This document shows, piece after piece, positions 17,090 through 26,554 of a stretch of DNA of 64,000 nucleotides. The DNA lies in contig NZ_JAMOKG010000001.1 in assembly GCF_023656565.1 (NCBI RefSeq), positions 564,456 to 628,455 of the forward strand. The letters run 5' to 3'. Position numbers and translations under genes: made by a program. Origin of the DNA: Flavobacterium tyrosinilyticum (GTDB taxonomy: Bacteria; Bacteroidota; Bacteroidia; Flavobacteriales; Flavobacteriaceae). Within the stretch, counting starts at the first letter, position 1; every line of letters begins with the position of its first letter. Under the pieces are notes generated by a model that was not told where the DNA came from, did no database searches, and saw nothing but the letters and a program-made list of their open reading frames with translations.

Positions 17090-20000
17090 TTATTTCACAA
17101 CCTCAACCCAGAATCCTTTTGTTCTTGCTAAGAATGTATTATCGTACATGGCTTCGCATTGTAATCCTGGTAAATAATAGTTACCTAAATATGATGCGTT
17201 CAATAGAATTCTGAAAACTTTAGTTTCTCTTGCTTTCATTCCGAAATAGAAATTTGTTCTATCGTCTCGAATATCAATATAATCGGCGATATTGTTTACT
17301 GCATCTCCATAATCGGTAAAACGAGTATTTACAATTTCGAATCCAGAAGGCAGAATTTGAGATAACGCTACATTCTGAACGCTTTCTCCTCTTTGGTTTT
17401 TAATCGTAACCTCGGCCACAAATTCAGTTCCCTGATTGATTCTTGAAACATTGATTACGCTTCCTTTTCTGTTTTTGAAAACAATAGAAGCCGTAACATC
17501 ACTTTGAACCGCATTTTCTTGTCCGACAGGCAATATTCCGGTGTTCAATACACGAACATAAACGGTATTGGCTTTATTGTTTTTCAGCGTAATACTGTTT
17601 GAACCCGAAGCAACAGACAAACTGCGATCTGCAACTGATTTACCTGTATTGATTGTCTCTCCTTTTCCGTTTTTACTAAATTGGATATTGATTCCTTTTG
17701 GACCATTGCTCACCGCAAATTTCGACATTGCATACAAACAGTAAGCTGTGGTTTGCGTACTCATCCATTGATTTGCTGACATTTCTTTGGCTAATTTTGT
17801 TGCAGTAACAAATGCTTTTTGTTTCTGGTCTAATAAAAGCATGGTTTCAAGAGCCATTGCTCGGTTTCTTTCACTTGAACCATAATAGTAATAGCTGTAA
17901 CCATCTGAACTACCATCAATGCTGGTTTTCAAGAACAAACTTTGCCCAGCCGATTTCTGACCTGCTAAAACATAAGCTGCTGCTAAACGAAGCATACTTT
18001 CATTCGAAATACCTTTTGTTTCTCTCAATCTGTTCATAGACGACAAATCGGCATTTCCTGCTAAAGCTAAAGTGTACAAACGATATGCCTGAGCTAAATC
18101 ATTTCCGTATTTAGGCTCAAAACGCCATTGTTTTGCTTCTTTCTGCTGATACGATAACCATTTCGATTTGAAGTTTATTGGCAGTACATATCCTTTTTTC
18201 TCTGCTTCAATTAAGAAATGTCCAGCATACGAAGTTCCCCAATCGTCTGCAATTGCATTTCCTTGCCAGTACGGCATTCCGCCATTTGATAACTGGAAAT
18301 TACCCAATCTCTGAATTCCAGCCGCAATATTTTTTTGAATTAAATCTTTGCGTTTCGCATCTATATCTGCCACATCGCCCAAATACAATTGCGGGAAAAC
18401 AGATGAAGTAGTCTGTTCTACACAACCATGCGGATATTGAATCAAGAATTGCAATCTTCCATTCAAATTCATCGATGGCATAGATGAAACTTCTAATCTG
18501 GCTTTATTACTTCCGGCAATTCCGAAAGTTTTCCATGAAATTGTCTTCGTACTGTTTGGCGTTAAAACAACATCTGTAAAAGTACTCGTAACTGGATTTG
18601 GATTCGTCATGTCGATTTCAACATCATAAGTTGATTTCTCGCTTCCAGATGTTGCGATTACCTGAACTTTGGCAATTCCAGTTGCAGAACCCACAACTAA
18701 ATTAAAATAGGCCATTTTTTCATCTGGCTGTGCAAAACTTAACTTCTGAACCGGACTTCCCATTACTTTCAATCCGTTGCTGGTTTTAACCTGAATCGAA
18801 ACATTTTTGATTTTATTTTCAGTTGCAAAAACGGTTACAGGCAATGTTACTTTTTCTGACGGAGAAATTTTTCTAGGCAACGAAGCCAATACCATCAACG
18901 GACTCTTAACCTGTGTTGCTTTTTCCACACTTCCGTAAGCACTAGTCGCTGCATCTCCCGCTACTACCATTGTTCGAACAGAACCAATATATTTTGGAAG
19001 CTTTAAATCATGCGATTTTGTTTCTCCTTTTCCTAATTTAAATGGTCCATAATATAACACTACAGGTTTAAAACGGTTGGCTTTTTTAGCTTTTCCACCA
19101 CCTAAATCCTGGTCACCACCAATACTGAAAATCTGGTTTATTTTTCCGCCATAAGCTCCAATTACATCATCGTAAACATCCCAGGTTTTTACTCCTAAAA
19201 CTTCACGAACATAGAAACTATCCCATGCATTTGGTGTTTTAAAACGAGTTAAATCCAAAAGTCCTTCATCTACAACCGCAATTGTATACGTCATTTCTTT
19301 ACCTGATTTTTCACCCACTTTTACTGTAAACGGCTGTTCTGGTCTTAAAACATCTGGCATATTTAGAGTTGGTGCCAAAATGGTGTTTTTATCTACTACT
19401 TCGATTGGCACAATTCCGTACATACGAATTGGCGAATCGTTTTTGGTTGAAGCGTGTGGCTGTAATAAGGTAATATTAAAATATACGTTTGGCGCCATAG
19501 CTCCTGTAATTGGAACCTCAACTTTTGTTTCTCCGTTTTTAGTTTCAGCCCAAATAGTCTGCACTACTCTTGATCCGTTTTCGATAGAAATCAACGCACG
19601 CCCACCTTCACTTGAAGGGAAAGAAATTTGTGCTTTTTCTCCAACAGCATAATTCTTTTTATCGGTAGAAAAAACTAACATATTAGCAGTAGAAGCATCT
19701 CTGTTACGCGTTTTTCCAGACCAGATTGGCCAATCGATATTTACCGTTAAAGAAGTCGCATGACCATCTTCCTGATCGGCAATACGAATTAAATAACGTC
19801 CCCATTCTTCATCTGTTAAGGCAAATTGAAAACTTCCTTTTCCGCTTGAATCGGTATTGATGACAAAAGTTTTGTATGAAGTAGTTGCATTCGAAGAGTT
19901 ATAATTTGATAGATTATCGCTTGAAGAATCCCACCACCATCTCCAGTCTACTTTGTAAACTCTTACTTCGAGATTACGAACCGATTTTGGTCTTCCGTTT

Positions 20001-22777
20001 TCGTCAACCGTTACCACATCAAAACGATTGTTTGTTCTCGTTTCAAGCATGCTGTATTTATTCAGTTCCGGCGTTTTTAAACCTACATAGGTTTTGTACG
20101 GAGAATAAGTCGTTGACATCACATCTGTACTAAAATCTCCTCCTTCTTCGTACACTTTTGTAATGAATGAAGCACGAAGCATTCCGGGTGCCTGACCTTG
20201 TAATCTTGGTTGAATGTTTACTGATGCTTTTCCGCTTTCATTTAATTTGCCAGAGAAAATATTAATTTCTTCTGTACTGAATTGACGTGCCAAATCATCA
20301 AAAGTATATTTTTCATAGCCTTTAAATGTTGTGCTTTGTTGAGAGAATTTAGCCTGCATTTCTACATTCAAATTCTTAGCAATTGCACCGTGAAGCCATG
20401 TTACCTCAAGATTGTCTGTATTTGGATACGAAGCCGAAAGTGTTTTTCTGCTAAATGTATTCTTGATTTTTAAACGATTTGGTTTAATCGTTTCAATCTT
20501 AATGCTTTTATAGAATTTAGCTCCACCAACGCTTACCATTGCCTCCCAATTTCCTGTTGGCGCATCTTGGTTTGTTGGCACTATAAAGGTGTAATGATTT
20601 AAATCGTTCGTTTTTTGAACGGTTTGATAAACTGTTTTACCATTCGGATCGTTTAATCGGAATTTAATTGGATGTGATTTTGGCAATTTATTTGCCGCAT
20701 CATTCAAAATAAATGACAGATACAAATTATCACCCGGGCGCCAAACGCCTCTTTCTCCATAAATAAATCCTTTCAGTCCTTTTTGCAAAGTTTCACCCGC
20801 AACATCAAAATTACTTACAGACAATGAAAGTCCGTCGTCCAGTTTTACGTAAGTCGACTGATCGCCTAAAGTTACAATGGCAAAATAGGCGAATTTATCC
20901 AATTGGAAAGATGCAATACCTTCACTGCTTGTTGCTTCTGTCACTATTTTTTGCTGTTGGAAATTGTATAAATCTACTCTTGCATTTGAAACAGGTTCAG
21001 TTGTAACGATATTATTTACCGCAAATAAGTATGATTTGTTTTCTCCTCTTTTGGCAATAACTCCTAAATCTGATGCTAAAATATTGGTTGCAATTCTAGC
21101 GTTGTAATAATAAGAACCTGTACACGGATCTTGACTTTCTCTCCAGTCATAATCATCATAATAATAGTAATCGTCATAAGAGTTTCCGCTGTAGTTTACG
21201 TCGTTTTCATCAACTTCTTCTTCCTCGGCTTCATCATCGCTATTGTCTGATGTTTCACATTTATAAAGCGAATATTTCTTTTTATAAACAAATTCAACTC
21301 TGTAAATTGCTCCTGGTTCTGGTTTAATGATTTTAGATAAATCTAAGGCGTATGTATTCCATTTCGAGAGATTTACGAGCGTACTTTCTTTTAAATTTAA
21401 AGTGGTTTTGGCAATTGGCTGCGCGACTTTTTTAAGATTTTGCCCGCCATTTAATTCATTGTATTGAAGGAATTGCAGAATGTTATTTTTATAAATCTTA
21501 TACACTTTTACATCTACAGCGCTTAGATTTACGGCTTCGAAATTCAATTTTAAATTGTTTGAACTTGGCAGAATTGTTCCATTTTTAATGAAACGAATGT
21601 TTGGTTTTATCTGATCAAAAGAAATTTTCTCGCTGTAATTGTTTTCCAGTTTTTTACCATATTGACTCTCGATTCCCTGAAAAACTTCCAATAATAATTC
21701 GCCCGTAACAACTTGTTCTGGTTCTTCGTCTGGCACATATTCAACAGCTTCTTCTACAACTGCGGCGGCTGAATCTACGGCAACCGCGGCTGAATCAACC
21801 ACTACCGCAGCCGAATCTACTGCTACTGCAACTGGCTCCTGCACAGCTACTGCTACAGGCTCTTGTTTTTTAGAAGCATTTTGGTTTGTAAAATATACTT
21901 TAAGTAAATTTCCTTGGGTAGAAAATTTCAGATTATTGGTGTTTTGAATTGAAACCAATCCAGCAAAATCTTGACCTTTTTCTAAAGGCTCAGAAAAATT
22001 AATTAAAACCTGCTGATTGTTTCCGTCTGGAACTTCAACTTTTATAACTTTAAATTCGTTGATGCTCGTAATCGGGAAATCGATTTGTCCTTTTTGATCA
22101 ATGTCAAAATCATTTCCGTCATAGATAATTTCCAAAGTGGAAGCTTCTGACTGACGCTGAATACTGTCAATTATAAAACGAAATTCTTTAGCAGGGCCAG
22201 CTACTTTCTCAAATTTAATTTTAAGATTGTTCCCTTTATGTTTGGCTTCAACCAGCTTTTGAGCGGTTTCCAAATCAATATTGTCGGCTGTTTTTAAAAC
22301 ACAGTTTAAATACTGGTATTCCTTGCTGTACGATTGAATATCGCCCGTATTGATAGTAAAATCCTGTTTTACTGTTTTAACTGTAAAGTTGAATTTTGAC
22401 AGTTCCTTTTCTTTCTCTTTCGGAATGGCAGTCAGTTTATCTAAGTTTAAAGTAACCTGATATTCTGTTCCCATTTTAAGTTTTTTCTCTGGAATAAAAG
22501 CCAACGTATTTGTTGAAAGCGCTATAACTTTCCCGTGAACACTCGGCGAAATATCAAACAAATCATCGTCTAATTCCTGATTCGGTTTCCAATCATTTTT
22601 ATCGAAAGCTAAAACCACACGAATGTCAGAATCCGAAGAAACGATTCCGCCCGTAAAACTGGTAATGTAATCTTTAAATAGTGAAAAATCTGAATTGAAA
22701 TCTGCTGCTGATTTGCGCCCGCAAGATTGAAAAATAAAAAACACAAAAAATACGAGAAATAGTCCTTTTACTTTCAC
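17090..22777 (-). CDS. Bacterial alpha-2-macroglobulin lipoprotein
   Basis: 1895 residues. The lipoprotein signal ends at Cys19 (FIFQSC), so it is anchored in the periplasm or outer membrane. Macroglobulin-type beta domains fill residues ~40-1250. The bait/alpha-2 region is followed by the thioester motif GCVEQ near residue 1450, which is intact and can trap an attacking protease covalently. An alpha-alpha barrel region (~1440-1720) and a receptor-binding-like end follow. Two low-complexity insertions stand out: AVDSAA-type repeats near 306-342 and a D/E/Y-rich stretch near 515-550. Paired with pbpC: a proposed shield of the envelope when the wall is breached. Confidence 0.95.
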   Translation of the reverse strand: MKVKGLFLVFFVFFIFQSCGRKSAADFNSDFSLFKDYITSFTGGIVSSDSDIRVVLAFDKNDWKPNQELDDDLFDISPSVHGKVIALSTNTLAFIPEKKLKMGTEYQVTLNLDKLTAIPKEKEKELSKFNFTVKTVKQDFTINTGDIQSYSKEYQYLNCVLKTADNIDLETAQKLVEAKHKGNNLKIKFEKVAGPAKEFRFIIDSIQRQSEASTLEIIYDGNDFDIDQKGQIDFPITSINEFKVIKVEVPDGNNQQVLINFSEPLEKGQDFAGLVSIQNTNNLKFSTQGNLLKVYFTNQNASKKQEPVAVAVQEPVAVAVDSAAVVVDSAAVAVDSAAAVVEEAVEYVPDEEPEQVVTGELLLEVFQGIESQYGKKLENNYSEKISFDQIKPNIRFIKNGTILPSSNNLKLNFEAVNLSAVDVKVYKIYKNNILQFLQYNELNGGQNLKKVAQPIAKTTLNLKESTLVNLSKWNTYALDLSKIIKPEPGAIYRVEFVYKKKYSLYKCETSDNSDDEAEEEEVDENDVNYSGNSYDDYYYYDDYDWRESQDPCTGSYYYNARIATNILASDLGVIAKRGENKSYLFAVNNIVTTEPVSNARVDLYNFQQQKIVTEATSSEGIASFQLDKFAYFAIVTLGDQSTYVKLDDGLSLSVSNFDVAGETLQKGLKGFIYGERGVWRPGDNLYLSFILNDAANKLPKSHPIKFRLNDPNGKTVYQTVQKTNDLNHYTFIVPTNQDAPTGNWEAMVSVGGAKFYKSIKIETIKPNRLKIKNTFSRKTLSASYPNTDNLEVTWLHGAIAKNLNVEMQAKFSQQSTTFKGYEKYTFDDLARQFSTEEINIFSGKLNESGKASVNIQPRLQGQAPGMLRASFITKVYEEGGDFSTDVMSTTYSPYKTYVGLKTPELNKYSMLETRTNNRFDVVTVDENGRPKSVRNLEVRVYKVDWRWWWDSSSDNLSNYNSSNATTSYKTFVINTDSSGKGSFQFALTDEEWGRYLIRIADQEDGHATSLTVNIDWPIWSGKTRNRDASTANMLVFSTDKKNYAVGEKAQISFPSSEGGRALISIENGSRVVQTIWAETKNGETKVEVPITGAMAPNVYFNITLLQPHASTKNDSPIRMYGIVPIEVVDKNTILAPTLNMPDVLRPEQPFTVKVGEKSGKEMTYTIAVVDEGLLDLTRFKTPNAWDSFYVREVLGVKTWDVYDDVIGAYGGKINQIFSIGGDQDLGGGKAKKANRFKPVVLYYGPFKLGKGETKSHDLKLPKYIGSVRTMVVAGDAATSAYGSVEKATQVKSPLMVLASLPRKISPSEKVTLPVTVFATENKIKNVSIQVKTSNGLKVMGSPVQKLSFAQPDEKMAYFNLVVGSATGIAKVQVIATSGSEKSTYDVEIDMTNPNPVTSTFTDVVLTPNSTKTISWKTFGIAGSNKARLEVSSMPSMNLNGRLQFLIQYPHGCVEQTTSSVFPQLYLGDVADIDAKRKDLIQKNIAAGIQRLGNFQLSNGGMPYWQGNAIADDWGTSYAGHFLIEAEKKGYVLPINFKSKWLSYQQKEAKQWRFEPKYGNDLAQAYRLYTLALAGNADLSSMNRLRETKGISNESMLRLAAAYVLAGQKSAGQSLFLKTSIDGSSDGYSYYYYGSSERNRAMALETMLLLDQKQKAFVTATKLAKEMSANQWMSTQTTAYCLYAMSKFAVSNGPKGINIQFSKNGKGETINTGKSVADRSLSVASGSNSITLKNNKANTVYVRVLNTGILPVGQENAVQSDVTASIVFKNRKGSVINVSRINQGTEFVAEVTIKNQRGESVQNVALSQILPSGFEIVNTRFTDYGDAVNNIADYIDIRDDRTNFYFGMKARETKVFRILLNASYLGNYYLPGLQCEAMYDNTFLARTKGFWVEVVK
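21752..21862 (-). repeat. In-frame tandem repeat inside the A2M gene
   Basis: On the minus strand two EPVAVAV units are followed by three VDSAA units, with synonymous differences between copies. This makes a flexible Ala/Val-rich linker between two macroglobulin-type domains. Confidence 0.75.
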
Positions 22778-22897
22778 TTTTTATCTAGAGTTAATCGGTT
22801 AATAAACTAGTATAAAAGTAAAATATTTTCCGAATCTTTAAGAGGAAAATTCTCTAATAATGATTATTTAACTTTTGTTGAAGTTTTATCATTACTC

Positions 22898-23530
22898 TCA
22901 AAGCTCAGATCCCAATTTTGAAAGAACTTTATCCATTTCTGCAAAATGTTCTTTTGTACCCGATGAATAAAATATTTGATTATTACTCATAACAATTATG
23001 ACATCATCTTCATAATTTCCATAGAAATTTATTCCGTCAGCCCATTGTTTAAAAGCAACACCTTTATTTTTGAAATTCTCATCAATAAATTTTAAGGCTT
23101 TTTCATCCATTTCATAAAAACATTCTGAATAGAAATCCAACCCAAAACCAGCCTGGAGATAAGCCATTGCAGTAAAAAAATCTGTCAAAGTTTCGGTTTC
23201 CAGATTCCATTCCTTTTCATCAAAACTCATATATACCGGCGGATTGTCTTTTGATAAATCGTCTTTATGAATTCCCCAGACACAAGCATGCTGGTTTTCT
23301 GTATAAAAAATAAAATATTCATCAGTAGCATAATTTATTAAACGATCAACAACAACTAATGAATCTTGAGTATTATTTAATTTTTGAATTTTACCCAATT
23401 CGGTATAATAATCAACAAAAACTGCTGGAAGATCTCCAAAAATATCTTTTACAACCTGAATTTCATCATTTGTAAAACCAATTGATTCTGTGATATGAAA
23501 TAGTTTTTTTATTGTTGAAAAATCTGTCAT
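22898..23530 (-). CDS. SUKH (SMI1/KNR4)-like protein, possible immunity protein
   Basis: 210 residues, soluble, no signal peptide. The pattern near residue 30 (DIFGDLPAVFVDYYTELG), a later beta-strand-rich part and the NPPVYMSFDEKEWNLE segment resemble SUKH-superfamily proteins, many of which neutralise polymorphic toxins. The assignment is by pattern and is not certain. It directly follows (6 bases) another immunity-like gene, and no toxin is in the window. Confidence 0.55.
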   Translation of the reverse strand: MTDFSTIKKLFHITESIGFTNDEIQVVKDIFGDLPAVFVDYYTELGKIQKLNNTQDSLVVVDRLINYATDEYFIFYTENQHACVWGIHKDDLSKDNPPVYMSFDEKEWNLETETLTDFFTAMAYLQAGFGLDFYSECFYEMDEKALKFIDENFKNKGVAFKQWADGINFYGNYEDDVIIVMSNNQIFYSSGTKEHFAEMDKVLSKLGSEL

Positions 23531-23536
23531 AGTGAT

Positions 23537-24142
23537 TTAATATTTTGGAACTCCAGCATCCCACATTTCTTGCACCGTTTTTAAAGGATAATTATCTTCT
23601 CCCAACAAACGTAATTCTTTTAATGGATCAATCCATCGTTCATTTTCTATTGATAAAATCAATCTACGCACAAATTCATATCCCGTATTATATCCTGTAA
23701 TTTCATAAGAACTTGAATTGTATTCTTTTTTATCAATATTGTATTTCACAATTTCATTTCCCATGATACCTTGATCTCCTGTAATAGGATCAATTCTAAC
23801 TAAATTGTAAATAAGTTCGTGATCTGCGTATTGTGAACTTTTACCCCATTGTTCTCTATCTTTACTAATAAACAATTCTGGAGTAGGAATATTTAAATTT
23901 GGCTTAAAGTTTTTAATTTTTCCGAAAGAGCATTTTTTTAAAAACTCTTTCAAAACCATACAAACACCAAAAGACTCAAATACATTTAAGTCAATTTGTT
24001 CATTGTCAAAATCAGGATTAGAACTTTTCAAATTAAAAACAGCAATGTAAGGTGCTTTTAAAACCTGAACAACTATAAAAAGATCATTCTTCAATTGTAT
24101 TGAATGAATCTCATTTTCTTTCCAAGTGAATCTCTTTAGCAT
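23537..24142 (-). CDS. Imm26-like protein, possible immunity protein
   Basis: 201 residues, soluble. The opening FTWKENEIHSIQLKNDLFIV followed by VQVLKAPYIAVFNL resembles Imm26-type immunity proteins, which start with a short beta barrel. The remainder is unfamiliar (LIYNLVRIDPITGDQG; a Trp/Asp-rich end EMWDAGVPKY). It forms a two-gene unit with the SUKH-like gene. The alternative is a plain hypothetical protein. Confidence 0.45.
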   Translation of the reverse strand: MLKRFTWKENEIHSIQLKNDLFIVVQVLKAPYIAVFNLKSSNPDFDNEQIDLNVFESFGVCMVLKEFLKKCSFGKIKNFKPNLNIPTPELFISKDREQWGKSSQYADHELIYNLVRIDPITGDQGIMGNEIVKYNIDKKEYNSSSYEITGYNTGYEFVRRLILSIENERWIDPLKELRLLGEDNYPLKTVQEMWDAGVPKY

Positions 24143-24182
24143 TTTTAAGCAATTAAAAAGAAGCTAAATTACTACAAAAAAA

Positions 24183-24629
24183 TTAATTCTTTCTTCTTTC
24201 CAGAAAAAAACGTTTCATCAAATCTGCAGCTTCATTAGCCATAACGCCAGAAACGACAGTCGTTTTAGGATGCAATTTTGTTCCCATATTGATAAAACCG
24301 CGTTGTTCATCTCTTGCGCCAAAAACAATTTTAGAAATCTGGCTCCAATACAAAGCGCCAGCACACATTTGGCAAGGTTCAAGAGTAACATAAAGCGTAC
24401 AGTCTTTTAAGTATTTTCCGCCTAGGAAGTTTGCTGCTGCTGTGATAGATTGCATTTCAGCATGAGCGGTAACATCATTTAATAATTCGGTTAAGTTATG
24501 ACTGCTTGCAATTACTTTATCTGCAACGACAATTACAGCGCCAACAGGAATTTCGCCTCTTTCAAAAGCTATTTCTGCTTCCTGCAAAGCTTTTTTCATA
24601 AAATATTCGTCTGTAAAAGGATTTATCAT
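24183..24629 (-). CDS. tadA: tRNA-specific adenosine deaminase
   Basis: 148 residues. The zinc site is His56-Ala-Glu58 (TAHAEMQ) and PCQMC (Cys86, Cys89), the cytidine-deaminase fold signature. It converts A34 to inosine in tRNA-Arg(ACG). The length is normal. Divergent from the TonB-C gene at 24690. Confidence 0.93.
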   Translation of the reverse strand: MINPFTDEYFMKKALQEAEIAFERGEIPVGAVIVVADKVIASSHNLTELLNDVTAHAEMQSITAAANFLGGKYLKDCTLYVTLEPCQMCAGALYWSQISKIVFGARDEQRGFINMGTKLHPKTTVVSGVMANEAADLMKRFFLERRKN

Positions 24630-24689
24630 AATTGCAAAAATAGGATTTTAGAACTTATTTTTATTACATTTAATCCTTGATATCTGAAT

Positions 24690-25655
24690 ATGGAAAGAAA
24701 TTACAAAATCAGCATTCCTGAACCATGCTCTGAAGACTGGAACAAAATGACGCCAAATGAAAATGGCCGTTTCTGCATGAGCTGTTCAAAAACTGTTGTT
24801 GATTTTACCTTGATGTCTCCAGAAGAAATTCAACAATACATTATTAAAAATCAAGGCCATAAAATGTGTGGCAGATTTAAAAAATCTCAACTTGATTCGA
24901 TAACAATCCAAATTCCGATTAAGGTTCTTTATACGCAAACGCATTTTCATAAAATGTTTTTACTGGCTTTATTTATTGCCATGGGAACTACTTTGTTTAG
25001 CTGTCAGAATAAAGAAGGAAACAAACAAAAAATCGAGAAAATTGAAATAATTGAAAATTCTTCTTCTCCAAAAACTGAATCCAACGAAAAGCAGGAAGTA
25101 TCTACTACTAAACCAACACCCGTTAGCAAAACAAAATCCAAAAAGGTTTCTACTCTAAAAAGCAAAAAATACCTTTCTTTAGTAAAAACAGAATGCGCAG
25201 AAACGCTGCCCAATGAGGATATTTATGAAGACAATACCGTCTATGGAAGTGTAGCAATTGATGTTATACCTGATTATCCTGGAGGGAAAGATGTATTTTA
25301 CGAAGCTTTTAAATCTGAATTTAAAATACCCAAAGAGTTAAAAAAATCTACCGGAGTAATCAAAATGTCTTTTGTTATTGAAAAAGACGGAAGTTTAAAT
25401 GAAATAAAAACTATTGAAGATCTTGGTTTTGGAACTGGAGAAGAAGCTATCAGAGTTTTACAAAAATCTATAAAATGGACTCCAGGCGAAATCCAAGGAA
25501 GGAAAGTTAGAACTTTTTACAATCTACCCATCACATTGGAACTCGACACTTTAAATCCGAAAAAAAGGAAGAGAAAGTTTTCAAAAATTACGACCATGCA
25601 AATTGTTAAAACTGGTGACCGTCAGGAACAAACCGAATTAAGTTTACAACCATAA
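24690..25655 (+). CDS. TonB-C protein with a Cys4 N-terminal domain
   Basis: 321 residues in three parts. Residues 1-75 form a domain with Cys13, Cys29, Cys32 and Cys60 (CMSC; CGRF), probably a small metal-binding fold in the cytoplasm. A hydrophobic segment at ~88-104 ends in LFSC (Cys105), either a membrane anchor or an odd internal lipobox. A charged linker (~106-190) leads to a TonB C-terminal domain (~195-300: DYPGGKDVFYEAF, VIEKDGSLNEIK, KWTPGEIQGRKV). TonB-C domains contact TonB boxes of outer-membrane receptors; no ExbB/D is nearby. First of three related genes. Confidence 0.75.
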   Translation: MERNYKISIPEPCSEDWNKMTPNENGRFCMSCSKTVVDFTLMSPEEIQQYIIKNQGHKMCGRFKKSQLDSITIQIPIKVLYTQTHFHKMFLLALFIAMGTTLFSCQNKEGNKQKIEKIEIIENSSSPKTESNEKQEVSTTKPTPVSKTKSKKVSTLKSKKYLSLVKTECAETLPNEDIYEDNTVYGSVAIDVIPDYPGGKDVFYEAFKSEFKIPKELKKSTGVIKMSFVIEKDGSLNEIKTIEDLGFGTGEEAIRVLQKSIKWTPGEIQGRKVRTFYNLPITLELDTLNPKKRKRKFSKITTMQIVKTGDRQEQTELSLQP

Positions 25656-25689
25656 AAGACTAACTTTAAGAGATTTTTCTATAAAAAAA

Positions 25690-25718
25690 TTGCTTGTGCT
25701 TATTATTTATTACATTTA
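25690..25718 (+). promoter_or_regulatory. Possible promoter of the second TonB-C gene
   Basis: TTG at 25690, an 18-base spacer and TACATTTA at 25711-25718 (last base off consensus). The same ATTACATTTAAT word precedes the first gene at 24663, so the upstream region was duplicated with the gene. Confidence 0.4.
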
Positions 25719-25735
25719 ATTCTCTGAATTTAGAA

Positions 25736-26554
25736 ATGGAAAGAAAAGGAAAAATAACAATACCAGAACCATGTCATGAAAACTGGGACAAAATGACGCC
25801 AAATGAAAATGGCCGTTTCTGCATGAGCTGTTCAAAAACTGTTGTTGATTTTACTTCTATGCTTCCAGAAGAAATTCAGCAATATTTCATTCAAAATCAA
25901 AACAAAAAAATTTGTGGAAGATTTAAGCAATCACAGTTAGATACCATTACGATTCAAATTCCTAATCGCGTTTTATATTCTCAGACCAACTATCATAAAA
26001 TGTTTCTCCTCGCCTTGTTTATTGCCATGGGAACCACTTTGTTTAGCTGTGCAGATAAAGAAGGGAACAAGAAAAAAATTGATCAAATTGAAATTGTTGA
26101 CAATAGCACACAAAATCAAGATGAAGATGTTTCCTCCTGCTATGGCCATGAGATTGAATCTAAAAAAGAAAAAACAAAAAAGCCAAGAGAAAGAATCACA
26201 ATGGGAGCTGTACTTCCTCCCATAGCTAGTGAAAATAACAGATTAAATTTTAAATATAGTATTATATATAATGCCGTTGATTTAGATATTCTACCCGCTC
26301 CAAAAAACGGAATTAAAAAATTCTATTCTTATTTTGCAAAAAATTATACTGCTTCAAAAGAAGGAGAAATGTCCGTTTTATTTGTTGTAGAAAGAGATGG
26401 CAATTTAAGCAATTTTAGAGTAACTCAAAACAAGTCGTCAGAAAATGAAGCAAAAGTTATTAAAGTATTAGAATCTGGCCCAAAATGGATTCCCGGAAAA
26501 ACAAACAATCAGTTTGTTCGATCAACTTTCATTTTGCCAATTACATTTAAATAA
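25736..26554 (+). CDS. TonB-C protein with a Cys4 N-terminal domain, paralogue
   Basis: 272 residues from the ATG at 25736, chosen because it aligns with the first gene's MERNYK start. The first ~105 residues are near-identical to the upstream gene, including all four cysteines, the TPNENGRFCMSCSKTVVDFT block and the hydrophobic LFSC segment. The linker and TonB-C half are much more diverged (KWIPGKTNNQFV near the end). The first halves are conserved also at DNA level, which suggests recent duplication or gene conversion. Confidence 0.75.
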   Translation: MERKGKITIPEPCHENWDKMTPNENGRFCMSCSKTVVDFTSMLPEEIQQYFIQNQNKKICGRFKQSQLDTITIQIPNRVLYSQTNYHKMFLLALFIAMGTTLFSCADKEGNKKKIDQIEIVDNSTQNQDEDVSSCYGHEIESKKEKTKKPRERITMGAVLPPIASENNRLNFKYSIIYNAVDLDILPAPKNGIKKFYSYFAKNYTASKEGEMSVLFVVERDGNLSNFRVTQNKSSENEAKVIKVLESGPKWIPGKTNNQFVRSTFILPITFK

